Shown here one piece after another: positions 37,485 to 48,035 of a DNA stretch of 64,000 nt. This stretch comes from Azospirillum sp. TSH64 (GTDB lineage: Bacteria > Pseudomonadota > Alphaproteobacteria > Azospirillales > Azospirillaceae): positions 2,281,853 to 2,345,852 of the forward strand of contig NZ_LGQW01000015.1 in assembly GCF_003116035.1 (NCBI RefSeq), read 5' to 3'. The stretch's first letter is position 1. Every line of letters begins with the position of its first letter. Both the position numbers and the translations under genes were made by a program. The notes under the pieces were generated by a model, which saw only the letters and a program-made list of their open reading frames with translations, made no database searches and had not been told where the DNA came from.

Positions 37485-38468
37485 TCAGATGCCGGCGACG
37501 CCCCACAGCAGCAGCGCCACCAGCCCGACCAACAGCAGGGAGGCGACGGCGGACAGAGCGAGCGCCCGTCCGATGTCGGCGGGGGTGACGCGGGCGCGGC
37601 CGTCGCCGATCCAGTTCTCGGTGATGACAACGCCGCCATCGCGGTGCGGGCCGCCCAGCGCCAGCCCCAACGCGCCGGCCATCGCGGCGATGGGCCAGCC
37701 CATGTTCAGCGACGGGTGCTTGCGCGCGTCACGGCCGAGAGCGCGCAGAGCGCTTCCGGCCTTGGCGGTGCCGATGAAGGGGGCGGCCAGCGCCAGCAGC
37801 AGCCCGGCCAGACGGGCGGGCAGGGCGTTCAGCGCGTCGTCCAGCGTCGCGGCGGTCGATCCGAAGCGGCCATGGCGGACGCCGGGGCTGCCGAGCGCGG
37901 CGTCGGCGCCGTCCATCGCGGTCCAGACGAACAGGCCCGGCACGCCGAGCAGGGCATAGCCGAAGACCGGCGCCACCAGCTTGCGGTCGAAGGCGCGGGC
38001 GGCGGCCTCCACCGCCGCGCGGGCGATGCCATGCTCGTCCAGCCCATAGACATGGCGGCGGGTCAACGACTGGATCGCCTCCTGCCCGGCAACGACTCCG
38101 CCGCTTTCCAGCGCACGCCGCACCGCCCGGACGCGGGTCCAGGCTGCCCGGCCGCGCAGGCCGCAGAGCAGGGCCAGCAGTTCCACCATCCAGCCGCGGC
38201 CGATGGAGCCGATCCATTCCACCAGCAGCCCGGCGACGGCGGCGATCAGCACCAGCGCCAGCACCACCAGCGCCCCGCGGAACACCTGCGCCGACTTGCC
38301 CCGTTCTGCCCGGTTCAGCCGGGCATCGGCGGCGTTGCAGAAGCGCCGCGCCAGACCCGCCGGGTCGGGCAGGATGCGATCCAGCCAGTCGCCGAACAGC
38401 GCGTCGATCCCCAGCGCCAGCAGCAGGAGCAGCAGCGGGCCGGGACCGCCGAAGGCCGAACCGAACAT
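37485..38468 (-). CDS. cobD: CobD/CbiB-like cobalamin biosynthesis membrane protein
   Basis: A 327-aa membrane protein of the CbiB/CobD family, which attaches the aminopropanol side chain to the corrin ring. Family features are ALGIDALFGDW at the N terminus, FDRKLVAPVFGYALLGVPG in the middle, and NMGWPIAAMAGALGLALGGP with ENWIGDGRA near the C terminus. The usual central motif Y-K-A-V-N-T-L-D-S-M is replaced by VWTAMDGADAAL, so it is a divergent member. No other cob gene is nearby. It begins 44 bases after the ankyrin gene and may share its transcript. Confidence 0.75.
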   Translation of the reverse strand: MFGSAFGGPGPLLLLLLALGIDALFGDWLDRILPDPAGLARRFCNAADARLNRAERGKSAQVFRGALVVLALVLIAAVAGLLVEWIGSIGRGWMVELLALLCGLRGRAAWTRVRAVRRALESGGVVAGQEAIQSLTRRHVYGLDEHGIARAAVEAAARAFDRKLVAPVFGYALLGVPGLFVWTAMDGADAALGSPGVRHGRFGSTAATLDDALNALPARLAGLLLALAAPFIGTAKAGSALRALGRDARKHPSLNMGWPIAAMAGALGLALGGPHRDGGVVITENWIGDGRARVTPADIGRALALSAVASLLLVGLVALLLWGVAGI

Positions 38469-38511
38469 GGAGTCTCCGGGGCAGAGGATCAGCGGGCGTG
38501 GGGCAGGGGGA

Positions 38512-39087
38512 TCAGCGGGCGCCGGCCTGGCGCAGCAAGGTTCCTACGCGGGGGTTGCGGCTTTCCTGCGCCCAGTTCAGCGCGGTCCGTCCGGTGAAGT
38601 CGGAACGGTCGACCTTGGCCCCGGCCTTCAGCAGCTTGTCCACCACGTCGGCCCGGCCGTTGCGGGCGGCGACCATCAGCGGGGTCATGCCCTCGCGGTT
38701 CTCCATGTCGACCTTGGCGCCCTTCTTCAGCAGCAGGTCGATCAGTTCCGGATTGCCGTTCTCGGCCGCGGCCAGCAGCGGGGTGATGCCTGCCTTGTCG
38801 GCGCGGTTCACGTTGGCACCGCTGTCCAGCAGCAGGGCGGCGATGGCCGGGCTGGAGCGGTCGACGGCAGCCAGCAGGGCGGTCTTGCCATGGATGTCCG
38901 CCTGGTTGGGGTTCTCGCCCCGCAACAGGGCGCCCTTCGTCTTGGTGACGTCGCCGTCATTGACCGCCTGCATCAGACCGGTGTCCTGGAACAGGCTGAT
39001 CTGGGCGAGGGCAGGGGCGGCGGAGCCGGCGGTCAGGCCGGCCACAAGCAGAGGGGCGAACAGGGTGGCGATCAGGAGCCGCTTCAT
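38512..39087 (-). CDS. Exported ankyrin-repeat protein
   Basis: A 191-aa protein with a cleavable signal (MKRLLIATLFAPLLVAGL... to ALA-Q) and four to five ankyrin repeats, recognised by GKTALLAAV, GITPLLAAAENGN, GMTPLMVAARNGR and GRTALNWAQESRN. It is predicted periplasmic, probably binding another protein. The start at 39087 is chosen because the signal begins there; the open frame continues upstream as a shadow. Followed by cobD. Confidence 0.88.
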   Translation of the reverse strand: MKRLLIATLFAPLLVAGLTAGSAAPALAQISLFQDTGLMQAVNDGDVTKTKGALLRGENPNQADIHGKTALLAAVDRSSPAIAALLLDSGANVNRADKAGITPLLAAAENGNPELIDLLLKKGAKVDMENREGMTPLMVAARNGRADVVDKLLKAGAKVDRSDFTGRTALNWAQESRNPRVGTLLRQAGAR

Positions 39088-39208
39088 GGCGGGTATCCTT
39101 CCTTGACAGCATGGGTGCCGGATACTAGCCAGAACACCGGTGCTTTTGCCAGATCGGCCTTCATCGCCAGCCCCTCCGCCGGCGGGTCCGCATCGACAGG
39201 TTGAACCC

Positions 39209-39352
39209 ATGGTCCGCAATCCGCTCGCCCGCCACATCGCGCTGTTCCTGCTGGTGAAGGCCGTGCTGATCGGGCTGGGCCTGTGGTGGTTCCTGGGGAC
39301 CATGCCGGAGCCGCGCGGCGCGGTGCCTCCGCCAGCTGCATCGCGGCCCTGA
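39209..39352 (+). CDS. Small single-span membrane protein (47 aa)
   Basis: MVRNPLARHIALFLLVKAVL starts a short basic segment followed by one membrane helix and a Pro-rich tail. It resembles the small CydP-type proteins linked to cytochrome bd oxidase, but no oxidase genes are nearby. The weak ribosome site and short length limit certainty. Confidence 0.45.
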   Translation: MVRNPLARHIALFLLVKAVLIGLGLWWFLGTMPEPRGAVPPPAASRP

Positions 39353-39448
39353 TCGAAGTCCGCATCGCGACCCTGAACGGAACCTTGCCTCCGCTTTCCG
39401 GTTGGATTCGGATTGTTCGGACTTCCTGTCAAGCGAAGGGGTGGAGGC

Positions 39449-40096
39449 ATGATCGAGAGCCGCGACCAGAACCCGACCACGATCGATTCCAGTGCCTGGA
39501 CGGGAGACAGCGGAACCGCCGGCACCGATGCCGGCAGCACCGATGCGACGGTGCGCGAGGCCGTGGCGGTCTTCGACAGCCGCGATGCCCTGCAGAACGC
39601 CATCGACGACCTGACGCTCGCCGGCTTCCAGCGACATGAGCTGAGCCTGCTGGCCAATGACGAGACGATCCGCGAGCGGCTGGGCGATGTGCCGGGCGAC
39701 GTCGGCAGCCTCGCCCACGATCCCGACGCGCCGCGGCAGGCCTACATCTCGCCGGAGGATGTCGGCAGCGGCAAGGGGGCCGCGGTCGGCTTCCCCGCCT
39801 ATGTCGGCGCCATCATCGCCACCGGTGCCGTGCTCGCCACCGGCGGCACCGCACTGGCCGCCGCAGCCGCTGCCGCAGCGGCGGGTGTCGGCAGCGGGGC
39901 GGCGGGGTCTTTCCTGTCGCAATGGATCACCGACAAGCGCAACGAGCCGATGCTGCAACACCTCGACAAGGGCGGCATCCTGCTGTGGGTCAATGTCGGC
40001 GATGCCGCGCGCGAACGCATCGCGCTGGAGATCCTGAACCGCCATACCACCCGGCCGGCCGAGGTTCACGACGTGCGGCAGACCGGATCGATGTGA
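39449..40096 (+). CDS. Glycine-zipper protein of the general-stress (YflT-like) type
   Basis: A 215-aa protein starting at 39449 with GGAGG directly upstream. Residues 35-65 (EAVAVFDSRDALQNAIDDL) resemble the YflT/17M stress domain; residues 110-150 are an Ala/Gly-rich hydrophobic stretch of the glycine-zipper kind that may enter a membrane; the last third again shows a compact alpha-beta unit. Function unknown. Confidence 0.75.
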   Translation: MIESRDQNPTTIDSSAWTGDSGTAGTDAGSTDATVREAVAVFDSRDALQNAIDDLTLAGFQRHELSLLANDETIRERLGDVPGDVGSLAHDPDAPRQAYISPEDVGSGKGAAVGFPAYVGAIIATGAVLATGGTALAAAAAAAAAGVGSGAAGSFLSQWITDKRNEPMLQHLDKGGILLWVNVGDAARERIALEILNRHTTRPAEVHDVRQTGSM

Positions 40097-40126
40097 CGGT
40101 CCGCCGCCGCTTCACCCCCGCCCCGG

Positions 40127-41512
40127 CTACCCCCGCCGTCCGCGGCGGACCAGCGCCTCGGGGGTGAAGTCCTCCGGCTTCAGTGGGGCGTCGTATCGCG
40201 GCGGAGGCAGCCCGTTCTCGACGCCGCGGGCGGCATAGCGGTCGGCCGTCAGGTCGAAGGCGAACTCCATCGTCGGCACCAGGGCCGGCACCTGCCAGTC
40301 CGGCAGCGGGTGCGCTTCGGCGTAGCGCAGAAGCTCCCCCTTGCCGTTGTAATGCTCCGACGCCAGGATCTGCCAGCTGTCCTCATCCAGGTAAAAGGTG
40401 CGGTCGGGCAGCGAATGCTTGAAGTTCGGCTTCAGCCGGGCGTCGACCACCCAGACCCGGTGCATCTCATAGCGCAGGAACTGCGGGTTGGGATGGTGCG
40501 GCCACAGGATGTCCCGCATCGTCAGGCTGGGGTTGGTCAGCCGGTGGGCGTTGTACGGCATGTACATCTCGCGCCGAGTCACCAGCGTGTAGTCGAAGCG
40601 GTCGAGCGCGCCGCTGAACATGTCCAGCATGTCGGCGGTGCAGATCCCGCCGGTCACCGGGTCGGGCGTGTCATAGGCGAAGTCGGAGGCCGGAACCACG
40701 CGCCCGCGCTCGCCCTCCCGCACCCAGGCGCGGGTGCGGGCGGCGATGGGGTCGAGCGTCCCCTGGACGATCAGGCTGCTGCCCGCCTGTTCCTTGGGAT
40801 CCAGGATCGTGCGGCGATAGAGCAGGGGCGGGGCGGCGGCATCCCCGGCGGCATAGGGCGAGGCGATATCCTCGCGCAGCCGGGTCAGCGACCGGGTTCC
40901 GTCGCCGGACTGCACCACCGTCAGGCTGGTGCGCGACAGGGTACCGCCACGCCAGCGCAGCTTGTGGTTCCACATCGCCTGTACGCCGTTCGCCGGAATC
41001 GGGAAGGGCACGCCGACCGCCGCATCGCGCAAGGCCAGCCCGTTCTCGCCCAGCCTGGCGCGGTCGGCATTGGCGAGCGAGGCGTCATAGATGCGCTGCG
41101 GTGCCGCGGCGCTGCGGCGGCTGGGAAACAGCGCCAGTTCAAAGCTGTCCGGAAACTTCACCAGCAGGGCCTGCTGCCCGGCGGTCAGCCGAACCTTGTA
41201 GCGCTCGACATCGGCGGCGCCGACGGTGAACCAGCGCACGTCCTCGATATAGGGATCGGGCGACGGGCGGTCCGGCACATAGCCGCGCGGCGCCTCGGTC
41301 AGCCCGCCGGTCCAGGGTGGGATCGCCCGCGTGCGGTTGCCGGCGCGCACCGCCCCGAAGGCCGTCAGTTCCTCACCCAGCCGCGGCACGCCGACATCGG
41401 CCGGGGCGCTTTGAGCGAGAGCGCCGGAAGGGGCGGCGGCAGAAGCGGCGGCCCCCAGCAGCAGGCCAAGTGCTTGGCGCCGGTCGGGGTGGAAATCCAT
41501 CGGGTCGTTCAT
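40127..41512 (-). CDS. Exported DUF1329 protein
   Basis: A 461-aa DUF1329 protein with an N-terminal signal containing twin arginines ([10 protein letters not shown]) and an ALA-Q cleavage site, so it may use Tat. DUF1329 proteins are LolA-like and often lie near outer-membrane or lipid-transport genes. The C-terminal part ([24 protein letters not shown]) is typical. Its ATG overlaps the stop of the preceding kinase gene (41509-41512), so it is the third gene of a signalling operon, which is an unusual partner. Confidence 0.87.
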   Translation of the reverse strand: MNDPMDFHPDRRQALGLLLGAAASAAAPSGALAQSAPADVGVPRLGEELTAFGAVRAGNRTRAIPPWTGGLTEAPRGYVPDRPSPDPYIEDVRWFTVGAADVERYKVRLTAGQQALLVKFPDSFELALFPSRRSAAAPQRIYDASLANADRARLGENGLALRDAAVGVPFPIPANGVQAMWNHKLRWRGGTLSRTSLTVVQSGDGTRSLTRLREDIASPYAAGDAAAPPLLYRRTILDPKEQAGSSLIVQGTLDPIAARTRAWVREGERGRVVPASDFAYDTPDPVTGGICTADMLDMFSGALDRFDYTLVTRREMYMPYNAHRLTNPSLTMRDILWPHHPNPQFLRYEMHRVWVVDARLKPNFKHSLPDRTFYLDEDSWQILASEHYNGKGELLRYAEAHPLPDWQVPALVPTMEFAFDLTADRYAARGVENGLPPPRYDAPLKPEDFTPEALVRRGRRG

Positions 41513-44163
41513 GCCGTCGACCGCTCCACGAGAGCCAGTTCCCGTTCGATGGCGGTGCAGGTCGCGGCGAAGCTGTCGCGCAGCCGGCTGGCCTCCTCCA
41601 TGAGCCGGGAGAGGGGCGCGCCTTCGGTTGCCGACTGCTCCAGCATGCGGGCGGCCTCGGCCAGCGGCTTGGCGCCGGCATTGCGGGAGGAGCCCTTCAG
41701 ATTGTGGGCGCAAGCCCGCATCCGGTCGCGGTCGCCCATGTCGAGAGCCTTGTCCAGATCCGCGATCACCCCGCGGCCGATGGCGATGAAATCGCCCAGC
41801 AGTTCCGCCAGCATCTCCGCATCGTCGCCGCACAGCGCGCGCAGGCCGGCGAGTTCGATCCACTCTCCGGGCTGCGCCTCGGGCAGCGCCTGTGCCGGGA
41901 CCTCGGCTGGCTCGGCGGGGACCGGCGGCAGCCAGCGTGCGAGCGTCGCTCCCAACTGCGACAGCTCCAGCGGCTTGCTCAGCACATCGTCCATGCCGGC
42001 GGCGCGGTAGCGTTCGATGTCGGCCGGAGCGGCATTGGCGGTGATGGCGACAATCGGGAGGCGGTCCGCCGACGGTTCGTCGCTGCGGATCCGGCGGGTC
42101 AGCTCGAATCCGTCGATCTCCGGCATCTGGACGTCGGTCAGCAGCAGGGCGAAACGCCGGCGGCCCTGCCGCATGGCGTCGAGCGCCGCAAGCGCCTCGG
42201 CCCCGCCGGGCGCCATCTCCGCGGCATAGCCCAGCGCCTGCAACTGCATCAGCAGAACCTTGCGGTTCACCGGATTGTCTTCGGCCACCAGGATCAGGCG
42301 CCCCTGGGCTTCCGCCTCCTCCACGCCGGGGACGCCGGCGGCTGGGCCTGCCGCGGTCCTGGCGGTGGCGGGCGAGGGCAGGGCAGAGGACTGGGGCTGG
42401 GAATGGGGGGGAACCGGCTGGAGATGCAGCCGCCCGGTGGCGACGGCCACCGCGCGCAGCAGGACCAGCCGGCGCAGCGGGCGGCTCAGCACCACCGTGC
42501 CGGCTTCCGCCCCGCGCGTCGCGGGGTGGGAGGCCGGGCCGGGCATGCCGCCCGTCTCATGGCAGAGCAGGACCACCGGTGGCCGGGCCTCGCCGCTGCG
42601 GCGGCCAAGCTCCTCCGGCGCGCAGGCGGCGGCGGGCACGTGCAGCGCCTCGTCGATGGTGACGACGCCGACGGCGCAGCCGGCTTCGCGGGCGATGCGG
42701 GCCTGCGCCGCCAGTTCGGGCGGGGAGGCGGCGGGCAGCACGCGGGCGCCGGCCTGCTCCAGATAGCGAGCGAGGAAACCGCGCTCCGTGTCGTCGGGCA
42801 CGCCCAGCAGGACGGTCAGCCCGTCCAGATCGACGGCATCGGGACCGTCCTCCGCCGCATCCGGCGCGGCGGTGCCGGTCAGGGGCAGGCGCAGCCAGAA
42901 GGTGGAGCCGAGGCCGGGCTCGCTCTCCACCCCGATCTCGCCGCCCATCAGCGCCGCCAGCCGGCGGCTGATCGACAGGCCGAGCCCGGTGCCGCCGAAG
43001 CGCCGGGTGGTGGAGCTTTCCGCCTGGGTGAAGGGCTGGAACAGGCGCTGGCGCGTCGCCTCGGCGATGCCGATGCCGGTGTCGCAGACGGCGATGCGCA
43101 GCAGAGTCTCCGCCCCTGCCGGGGGCGACTCAAGCTCGGCGCGCAGCACGACGCGGCCGGCCTCGGTGAATTTGATGGCGTTGCCGGCCAGATTGAACAG
43201 GATCTGGCGCAGCCGCACCGGATCGCCCAGCAAAGCCTGCGGGATCGCCGGGTCGACATAGGTCAGCAGCGCCAGCCCCTTAGCTCCGGCGGCGGGGGCC
43301 AGCGTTTCCGCCACCCCCTCCACCAGCGCCGGGACCGACAGCGCCACCCGTTCCAGATCCATCTTCCCGGCTTCGATCTTCGAGAAGTCCAGGATGTCGT
43401 CGATGATCCGCAGCAGCGCGTTGGCCGACTCGCGCATGGTGCCGACGGTGTCGCGCTGGTGCTCGTCCAGCTCCGTCCGTTCCAGCAGGCCCAGCATGCC
43501 CAGCACCCCGTTCATCGGCGTGCGGATCTCGTGGCTCATGGTGGCGAGGAAGGCGGATTTGGCCTTGGTCGCCTCCTCCGCCTGCTCGCGGCTTTCGCGC
43601 AGCTCGCGCGTGCGTTCCGCCACTCGTGTTTCGATCGATTGGATCTGGTCGAAGGCGCGCAGCGCCGCGATCACCGCGGTGAACAGGCTTTCCGCCGACA
43701 GGTCGGCCTTCGGCTTGTAGTCGTTGATGTCGTAATCGACGATCACGTCGCGCTGCGGCGCCTGACCCGGCTGGCCGGTGCGCAGGATGATGCGGACATC
43801 GCGGTTGCCCAGCCCGTCCCTGATCCAGCGCACCAGCTTCAGGCCGGAATCATCCTCCTCCATCACCACGTCGAGCAGGACCACGGCGATGTCGTTCCGG
43901 CTTTCCAGCACGGTGCGGGCGTCCGCCGCGGTGAAGCAGCTGACGAGGTCCAGCCGCCGCCGCTGGAAGGCGACGTCGGCCAGCAGCAGCCCGGTCATGG
44001 AATGGACGTCGGACTCGTCGTCAACCACCAGGATCACCCAGGGTGGGGCCGCCGGGTCGACCGGCTCCGCGCCGGTGGCCGCCTCGCCGGGATCGGGTGC
44101 AGCGCCGTCCGTCTCCTCGTCGGCGAACAGGATTTCGTCGTCGTCGTAGGCGCCGGTGCTCAT
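41509..44163 (-). CDS. REC-HisKA-HATPase-REC-HPt hybrid signalling protein
   Basis: An 884-aa cytoplasmic phosphorelay protein. REC1 (residues 42-170) carries Asp98 and resembles receivers of the DUF3369 group. HisKA has His211 in SHEIRTP, followed by HATPase ([14 protein letters not shown]). Residues 450-570 are a receiver-like segment without the acidic pocket. The next receiver has AEDN and LLTDVQMPE. The C-terminal HPt has the phospho-His in [14 protein letters not shown] near 819. It is coupled to the membrane kinase upstream (ATGA at 44160-44163), which may feed phosphate into REC1. Confidence 0.9.
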   Translation of the reverse strand: MSTGAYDDDEILFADEETDGAAPDPGEAATGAEPVDPAAPPWVILVVDDESDVHSMTGLLLADVAFQRRRLDLVSCFTAADARTVLESRNDIAVVLLDVVMEEDDSGLKLVRWIRDGLGNRDVRIILRTGQPGQAPQRDVIVDYDINDYKPKADLSAESLFTAVIAALRAFDQIQSIETRVAERTRELRESREQAEEATKAKSAFLATMSHEIRTPMNGVLGMLGLLERTELDEHQRDTVGTMRESANALLRIIDDILDFSKIEAGKMDLERVALSVPALVEGVAETLAPAAGAKGLALLTYVDPAIPQALLGDPVRLRQILFNLAGNAIKFTEAGRVVLRAELESPPAGAETLLRIAVCDTGIGIAEATRQRLFQPFTQAESSTTRRFGGTGLGLSISRRLAALMGGEIGVESEPGLGSTFWLRLPLTGTAAPDAAEDGPDAVDLDGLTVLLGVPDDTERGFLARYLEQAGARVLPAASPPELAAQARIAREAGCAVGVVTIDEALHVPAAACAPEELGRRSGEARPPVVLLCHETGGMPGPASHPATRGAEAGTVVLSRPLRRLVLLRAVAVATGRLHLQPVPPHSQPQSSALPSPATARTAAGPAAGVPGVEEAEAQGRLILVAEDNPVNRKVLLMQLQALGYAAEMAPGGAEALAALDAMRQGRRRFALLLTDVQMPEIDGFELTRRIRSDEPSADRLPIVAITANAAPADIERYRAAGMDDVLSKPLELSQLGATLARWLPPVPAEPAEVPAQALPEAQPGEWIELAGLRALCGDDAEMLAELLGDFIAIGRGVIADLDKALDMGDRDRMRACAHNLKGSSRNAGAKPLAEAARMLEQSATEGAPLSRLMEEASRLRDSFAATCTAIERELALVERSTA

Positions 44164-46562
44164 GCGGGTTCGGTCTCCAGCGGTACGGGCGGCGGCGAAG
44201 GCGTGGCGGCGGCAGGACTGCCGGGGGGGATGACGGTCTTCGGAATGCGCAGGGTGAAGGTAGTTCCATCGCCGGGAACGCTGTCAACCGAGATCCGCCC
44301 GCCCAGCGACTGGGTGACCAGATTGAACACGATGTGCAGCCCCAGGCCGCTGCCGCCCGACCCGCGCCGGGTGGTGAAGAAGGGTTCGAACACCTTAGGC
44401 AGGTTTTCCGCGGCGATGCCGACTCCGTCGTCGGCGAAGCGGATCTCCACCTCGCCCTCGGCCACCTCGTCCACGTCGATGACCATGTGCCCCCTGCTGT
44501 CCGCCGGGAAGGCGTGGGTCAGCGCGTTCATCACCAGATTGGTCACCACCTGGCTCAGCGCACCGGGGAAGCTGTCCATCAGGATGCCGGGCGAGCAGGC
44601 GATGGCAACCCGGTGGCGGCTCTTGCGCAGGGTGGGGCCGAGCGAGGTCACCACCTCCTCCAGATAGGCCAGCAGGTCGAAGCGGCGGCGCTCCTCGCTG
44701 GTCTGGTCGACGGCGACCCGTTTGAAGCTCTGGATCAGCTCCGCGGCACGGGTCAGGTTCTGTTCGATCAGGCGGGAGGATTCGCTGGCGGTGGCGACAT
44801 AGGCGGCAAGCTCCGACTTCTTCATCGTCCCGCGCTCGAACCCCTCGGCCAGCATGCCGGTCCGGCCCGACAGATGTGTGGCGCAGCCGAAGGCGATGCC
44901 GATCGGGGTGTTGATCTCATGCGCGACGCCGGCGACCAGCAGGGCGAGCGAGGCCATCTTCTCGGCCTGGACCAGATTGGCCTGCGTCTCCTTCAAATCG
45001 GCATAGGCGCGTTCCAACTCCTGCATTGCATTGAAGATTTCCTCGGCCGACCGGGCTTCCACCGTCACGTCGGTCAGGGTGCGGACGAATCCGCCCTCCG
45101 GCAGCGGGTTGGTGCGCACCTCGACGATGCGGCCGTCGGGCCGGCGGCGCTTGAAGGTGAAGGGCTGGTCGATCATCCCCGCCGGCTCGCCCGGCTGCAT
45201 TCCGAAGCCGCCATCCGTATCGGTGTCGGAGCCGCGTCCGCTGCCCTCCGTGCCGATGCCGTAGCTGAGATACAGGTCGGGGTCGTCGCCCATCTCGCCG
45301 AACTCGCCCTGGCGGCGCTGGAGCGCCACGACGTCGGCGAAGCGCGGGTTGCCGGCCAGCACCTCGGGCGGGATGTTCAGCAGCTCCGCGGCGCGGCGGT
45401 TCGCCGTCACCACCCGCCCGTTGCCGTCGACCTTGATGATGCCCTGGTCGGTGTTGTCCAGCGTGACCTGCAGCACGTTGCGCTCATGGGCCAGATCCAG
45501 TTCGGCCCGCACCCGTTCGGTGACGTCGGACATGGTTCCGGTCAGGCGGCGGGCGCGGCCGTCGGGGTCGCGCTGGGCGGTGGCGCGGTCTTCGATCCAG
45601 GCCCACCGGCCGTCGCGCCGGCGCATGCGGTAGACGGCGGTGTAGGCCATGGCGCGGTCGCGCACCCGGCGCCGCGACTCCTGCATCACCCGCTCCGCCT
45701 CGTCCGGATGCAGCAGCGAGGACCAGGTCGCCGCCGTCATCGGCAGCTCGCTCGGGCCATAGCCGAGCAGGGCGGGGAATTCCTTCGACCACCAATATTG
45801 CCCGCTGCGCAGGTCGTAATCCCAGACGGAGGACCGGGTGGCGGTGATGGCCAGCGCCAGCCGCTGCTCGCTCTTGCGCAGGGCGGCCTCCTCCTGTCCC
45901 AGCCGGGCGAGCATGGCGTTGTGGGCCTGGATCACCCGCCCAAGCTCGTCGGCGGCGCGCCAGTCCACCGGCTGGTGCCCGCCGCCCCGTTCCGATTCGA
46001 GGATGGAGGCGATCAGCCGCCCCAGCGGCCGGCCCACCGTCAGCCGCAGCGCCGCCAGCGCCGCCGCTATGGTGCCGGCCAGCATCAGCAGAAGCAGCAC
46101 CGCGGTGTTCACCACCTCCTGCCGCAGCTGCTCGCGGACGACGTCGTGGCTGTAATGCAGGGTGATGGTGCCGACCTGGAGGTTCTGGACCCGGACCGGC
46201 CGCCGTTCGATGTTGGCGTCGCTGCTCAAGGGACAGCTCGGCCCCGGCCAGGCGAACAGCCCGTCGGCCAGATCGTCGCTCACCTCGACGCAGACAAGCT
46301 CCCGGTTGGCGCCGATGGCCTGGATGACGTTGCGGATGGCCTGGACGTCGAAGGTCCACAGATTGTTGGACAGCGCCGCCGCGTTGATGTCGGCGATGGT
46401 CGCCACCTTCTCCCGCAACGCCGCCTGCAAATCCTTGTAGCGGTCATAGAAGAACAGGGCCGAGAACAGCGAAACCGCGACCACGAGGCTGGGCACCAGG
46501 ATCAGCAGGAACTTGGCCGATACGGTCGGTATGCGCCGCCATGCCTCAACGATCCTGGTCAT
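44160..46562 (-). CDS. Membrane PAS sensor histidine kinase
   Basis: An 800-aa kinase. Two membrane helices (about 18-40 and 152-175) enclose a periplasmic sensor of about 110 residues with three cysteines (two within LVCVEV and PSCPLS). A HAMP-like segment follows, then two or three PAS domains (220-500), a coiled coil, and HisKA with His near 548 in [10 protein letters not shown], the pattern of the NtrB/DctB-type HisKA. HATPase shows DDGVGI and GSGLGLHIV. First gene of a three-gene coupled operon; divergent from the STAS gene. Confidence 0.9.
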   Translation of the reverse strand: MTRIVEAWRRIPTVSAKFLLILVPSLVVAVSLFSALFFYDRYKDLQAALREKVATIADINAAALSNNLWTFDVQAIRNVIQAIGANRELVCVEVSDDLADGLFAWPGPSCPLSSDANIERRPVRVQNLQVGTITLHYSHDVVREQLRQEVVNTAVLLLLMLAGTIAAALAALRLTVGRPLGRLIASILESERGGGHQPVDWRAADELGRVIQAHNAMLARLGQEEAALRKSEQRLALAITATRSSVWDYDLRSGQYWWSKEFPALLGYGPSELPMTAATWSSLLHPDEAERVMQESRRRVRDRAMAYTAVYRMRRRDGRWAWIEDRATAQRDPDGRARRLTGTMSDVTERVRAELDLAHERNVLQVTLDNTDQGIIKVDGNGRVVTANRRAAELLNIPPEVLAGNPRFADVVALQRRQGEFGEMGDDPDLYLSYGIGTEGSGRGSDTDTDGGFGMQPGEPAGMIDQPFTFKRRRPDGRIVEVRTNPLPEGGFVRTLTDVTVEARSAEEIFNAMQELERAYADLKETQANLVQAEKMASLALLVAGVAHEINTPIGIAFGCATHLSGRTGMLAEGFERGTMKKSELAAYVATASESSRLIEQNLTRAAELIQSFKRVAVDQTSEERRRFDLLAYLEEVVTSLGPTLRKSRHRVAIACSPGILMDSFPGALSQVVTNLVMNALTHAFPADSRGHMVIDVDEVAEGEVEIRFADDGVGIAAENLPKVFEPFFTTRRGSGGSGLGLHIVFNLVTQSLGGRISVDSVPGDGTTFTLRIPKTVIPPGSPAAATPSPPPVPLETEPA

Positions 46563-46867
46563 GCCTTGCCGTTCCGGAGGTTCGTCGATAGGGCGGCTGG
46601 CGGCGGCGCGGCACGCGGAGCGCGCACCTCCCCAGGGACGTTCTACCCCGTCGTCGGCCGCCCGTCCATGCGGGTTGCGTCCCGGCGGCTGGAAGCGGAG
46701 GAAAAGTGTCGCGCCGGGGGAGAGCGTTTATCCGATTACGGTATCGGGACTTGAGGCCGGATGAGTGCTTGCACTACTGTGCATAGGCGGATTGCCTTGG
46801 TTTCGCGCGCATTTGTATGGGTGCGGCCAGGGCTGCGGACCGGGTAAAGAGGATCTTGAGAGGACCT
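46563..46867. other. Divergent promoter region of two signalling operons
   Basis: No gene is supported in these 305 bases. The region drives the kinase operon leftward and the STAS-HATPase-phosphatase set rightward. I see no strong sigma-70 boxes or clear palindrome. Confidence 0.4.
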
Positions 46868-47173
46868 ATGGATTTCAAGACGACCATTACAGTCGATGCG
46901 ACCGAGGTCTGGCTGACGGGCCGCCTCGAATTCACCGACCATGACCGGCTCAGGGACATCGTCGAACTGGTGGAGCAGTCCCGTGCACGGCGCTTCGTCA
47001 TCGACATGTCGAAGCTGGACTTCATCGACTCCGCCGGGCTCGGGATGTTGCTGATCCTCCAGGAGGAGACCGAGAGCCGTAACATCAAGATGATCGTCCG
47101 CCATCCCCTGGGTGACGTGAAGCGGTCGATCGATCTGGCGCGGCTGGGCGAGATCATCACCATCGAATCGTAA
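46868..47173 (+). CDS. STAS-domain anti-sigma factor antagonist
   Basis: A 101-aa SpoIIAA/RsbV-like protein. The phospho-acceptor is Ser55 in DFIDSAGLGML. In partner switching, the unphosphorylated form binds the anti-sigma kinase and frees its client. ATG at 46868 has GAGAGGA upstream. Two downstream genes supply the HATPase kinase and the PP2C phosphatase, so the whole switch is in one unit. Confidence 0.9.
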   Translation: MDFKTTITVDATEVWLTGRLEFTDHDRLRDIVELVEQSRARRFVIDMSKLDFIDSAGLGMLLILQEETESRNIKMIVRHPLGDVKRSIDLARLGEIITIES

Positions 47174-47221
47174 ACCGCCGAGTCCTGGCCCGCCGGTCCT
47201 TGTCCCAGGGGAGTTTGCCGC

Positions 47222-48025
47222 ATGGACGCCGCTCATCACGACTGCCCGACCGAACCGGCACTCCGCGGCTTCAGCCTGTTGCGCGACCGGGTGCCTGCCG
47301 ACATGGCCGCCCGCGTCGCGTCGCGCTTCGCCGGGACGGTTCAGGACCAGCAGGACGACGCCATGGCAACCAGGCGGCTGCTGCCGGACCGGGCGGTCGA
47401 AACGCTGCTGATGGAGCGGGCCGACCGCGACCGTCTGCGCGCCGCCTTCGACCGCAGCCCCTTTCTGATGGTCGAGTTGGGAGAGGGCGCCGACGAGGCG
47501 GCGGCCCCGCTCGACGACTGGTCGGGGGCACCGGCGGCGGACGATCCCGAGTGTCCCGGATTCTACCTGTCGCTGACCACCGGCACCGCCTATGGCCTGC
47601 AATGCCCGGTGCTGGTCTGCGACGAGCTGGTGCGGCGCGGCGTTCTGGATCCGCAGCGCCGGTCCAATGTGGAGCTTTGCCTCCACGAGGCCGTCGCCAA
47701 CGCCATCGTCCACGGCAATCTGGGCCTGTCCAGCGCGGTGAAGGGAGAGCCGGGCGGCTATCGCCGGTTCAGCGAGATGATGCGCGACCGGCTGGACGAT
47801 CCCGCCGTGACGCGGCGGCGGCTGGACATCTTCTGCCGCTGGAACGGGCGCTGCATCGCCATTGCGGTGGTGGACCAGGGCGGCGGCTTCGACACCGCGC
47901 TGGCCCCGGCGACCACCGGCAACAAGGCGCGGTCGGGCCGCGGCTTCGTCTTCATGCGGACGCTGGCCTCGCGGGTGACGGTGACCGATGGCGGGCGGTG
48001 CACCGTCCTGCAGTTCGACCGCTGA
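47222..48025 (+). CDS. HATPase anti-sigma-like kinase with N-terminal extension
   Basis: A 267-aa protein. The last 125 residues are an RsbW-type HATPase: N-box ELCLHEAVANAIVHGN (151-166), G1 box VVDQGGGFD near 220 and G2 SGRGFVFM near 243. The first 135 residues are an added domain that I do not recognise. It would phosphorylate the STAS protein and hold a client, perhaps an ECF/GSR sigma factor or another output. No sigma gene is adjacent. Confidence 0.85.
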   Translation: MDAAHHDCPTEPALRGFSLLRDRVPADMAARVASRFAGTVQDQQDDAMATRRLLPDRAVETLLMERADRDRLRAAFDRSPFLMVELGEGADEAAAPLDDWSGAPAADDPECPGFYLSLTTGTAYGLQCPVLVCDELVRRGVLDPQRRSNVELCLHEAVANAIVHGNLGLSSAVKGEPGGYRRFSEMMRDRLDDPAVTRRRLDIFCRWNGRCIAIAVVDQGGGFDTALAPATTGNKARSGRGFVFMRTLASRVTVTDGGRCTVLQFDR

Positions 48026-48035
48026 CGGAGCGTCC

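Noticed and set aside
41317-46754. Very long + strand frames (1116 and 903 codons) across the kinase operon
   Set aside because: Antisense shadows rich in Gly, Arg, His and Gln; the - strand encodes clear kinase motifs.
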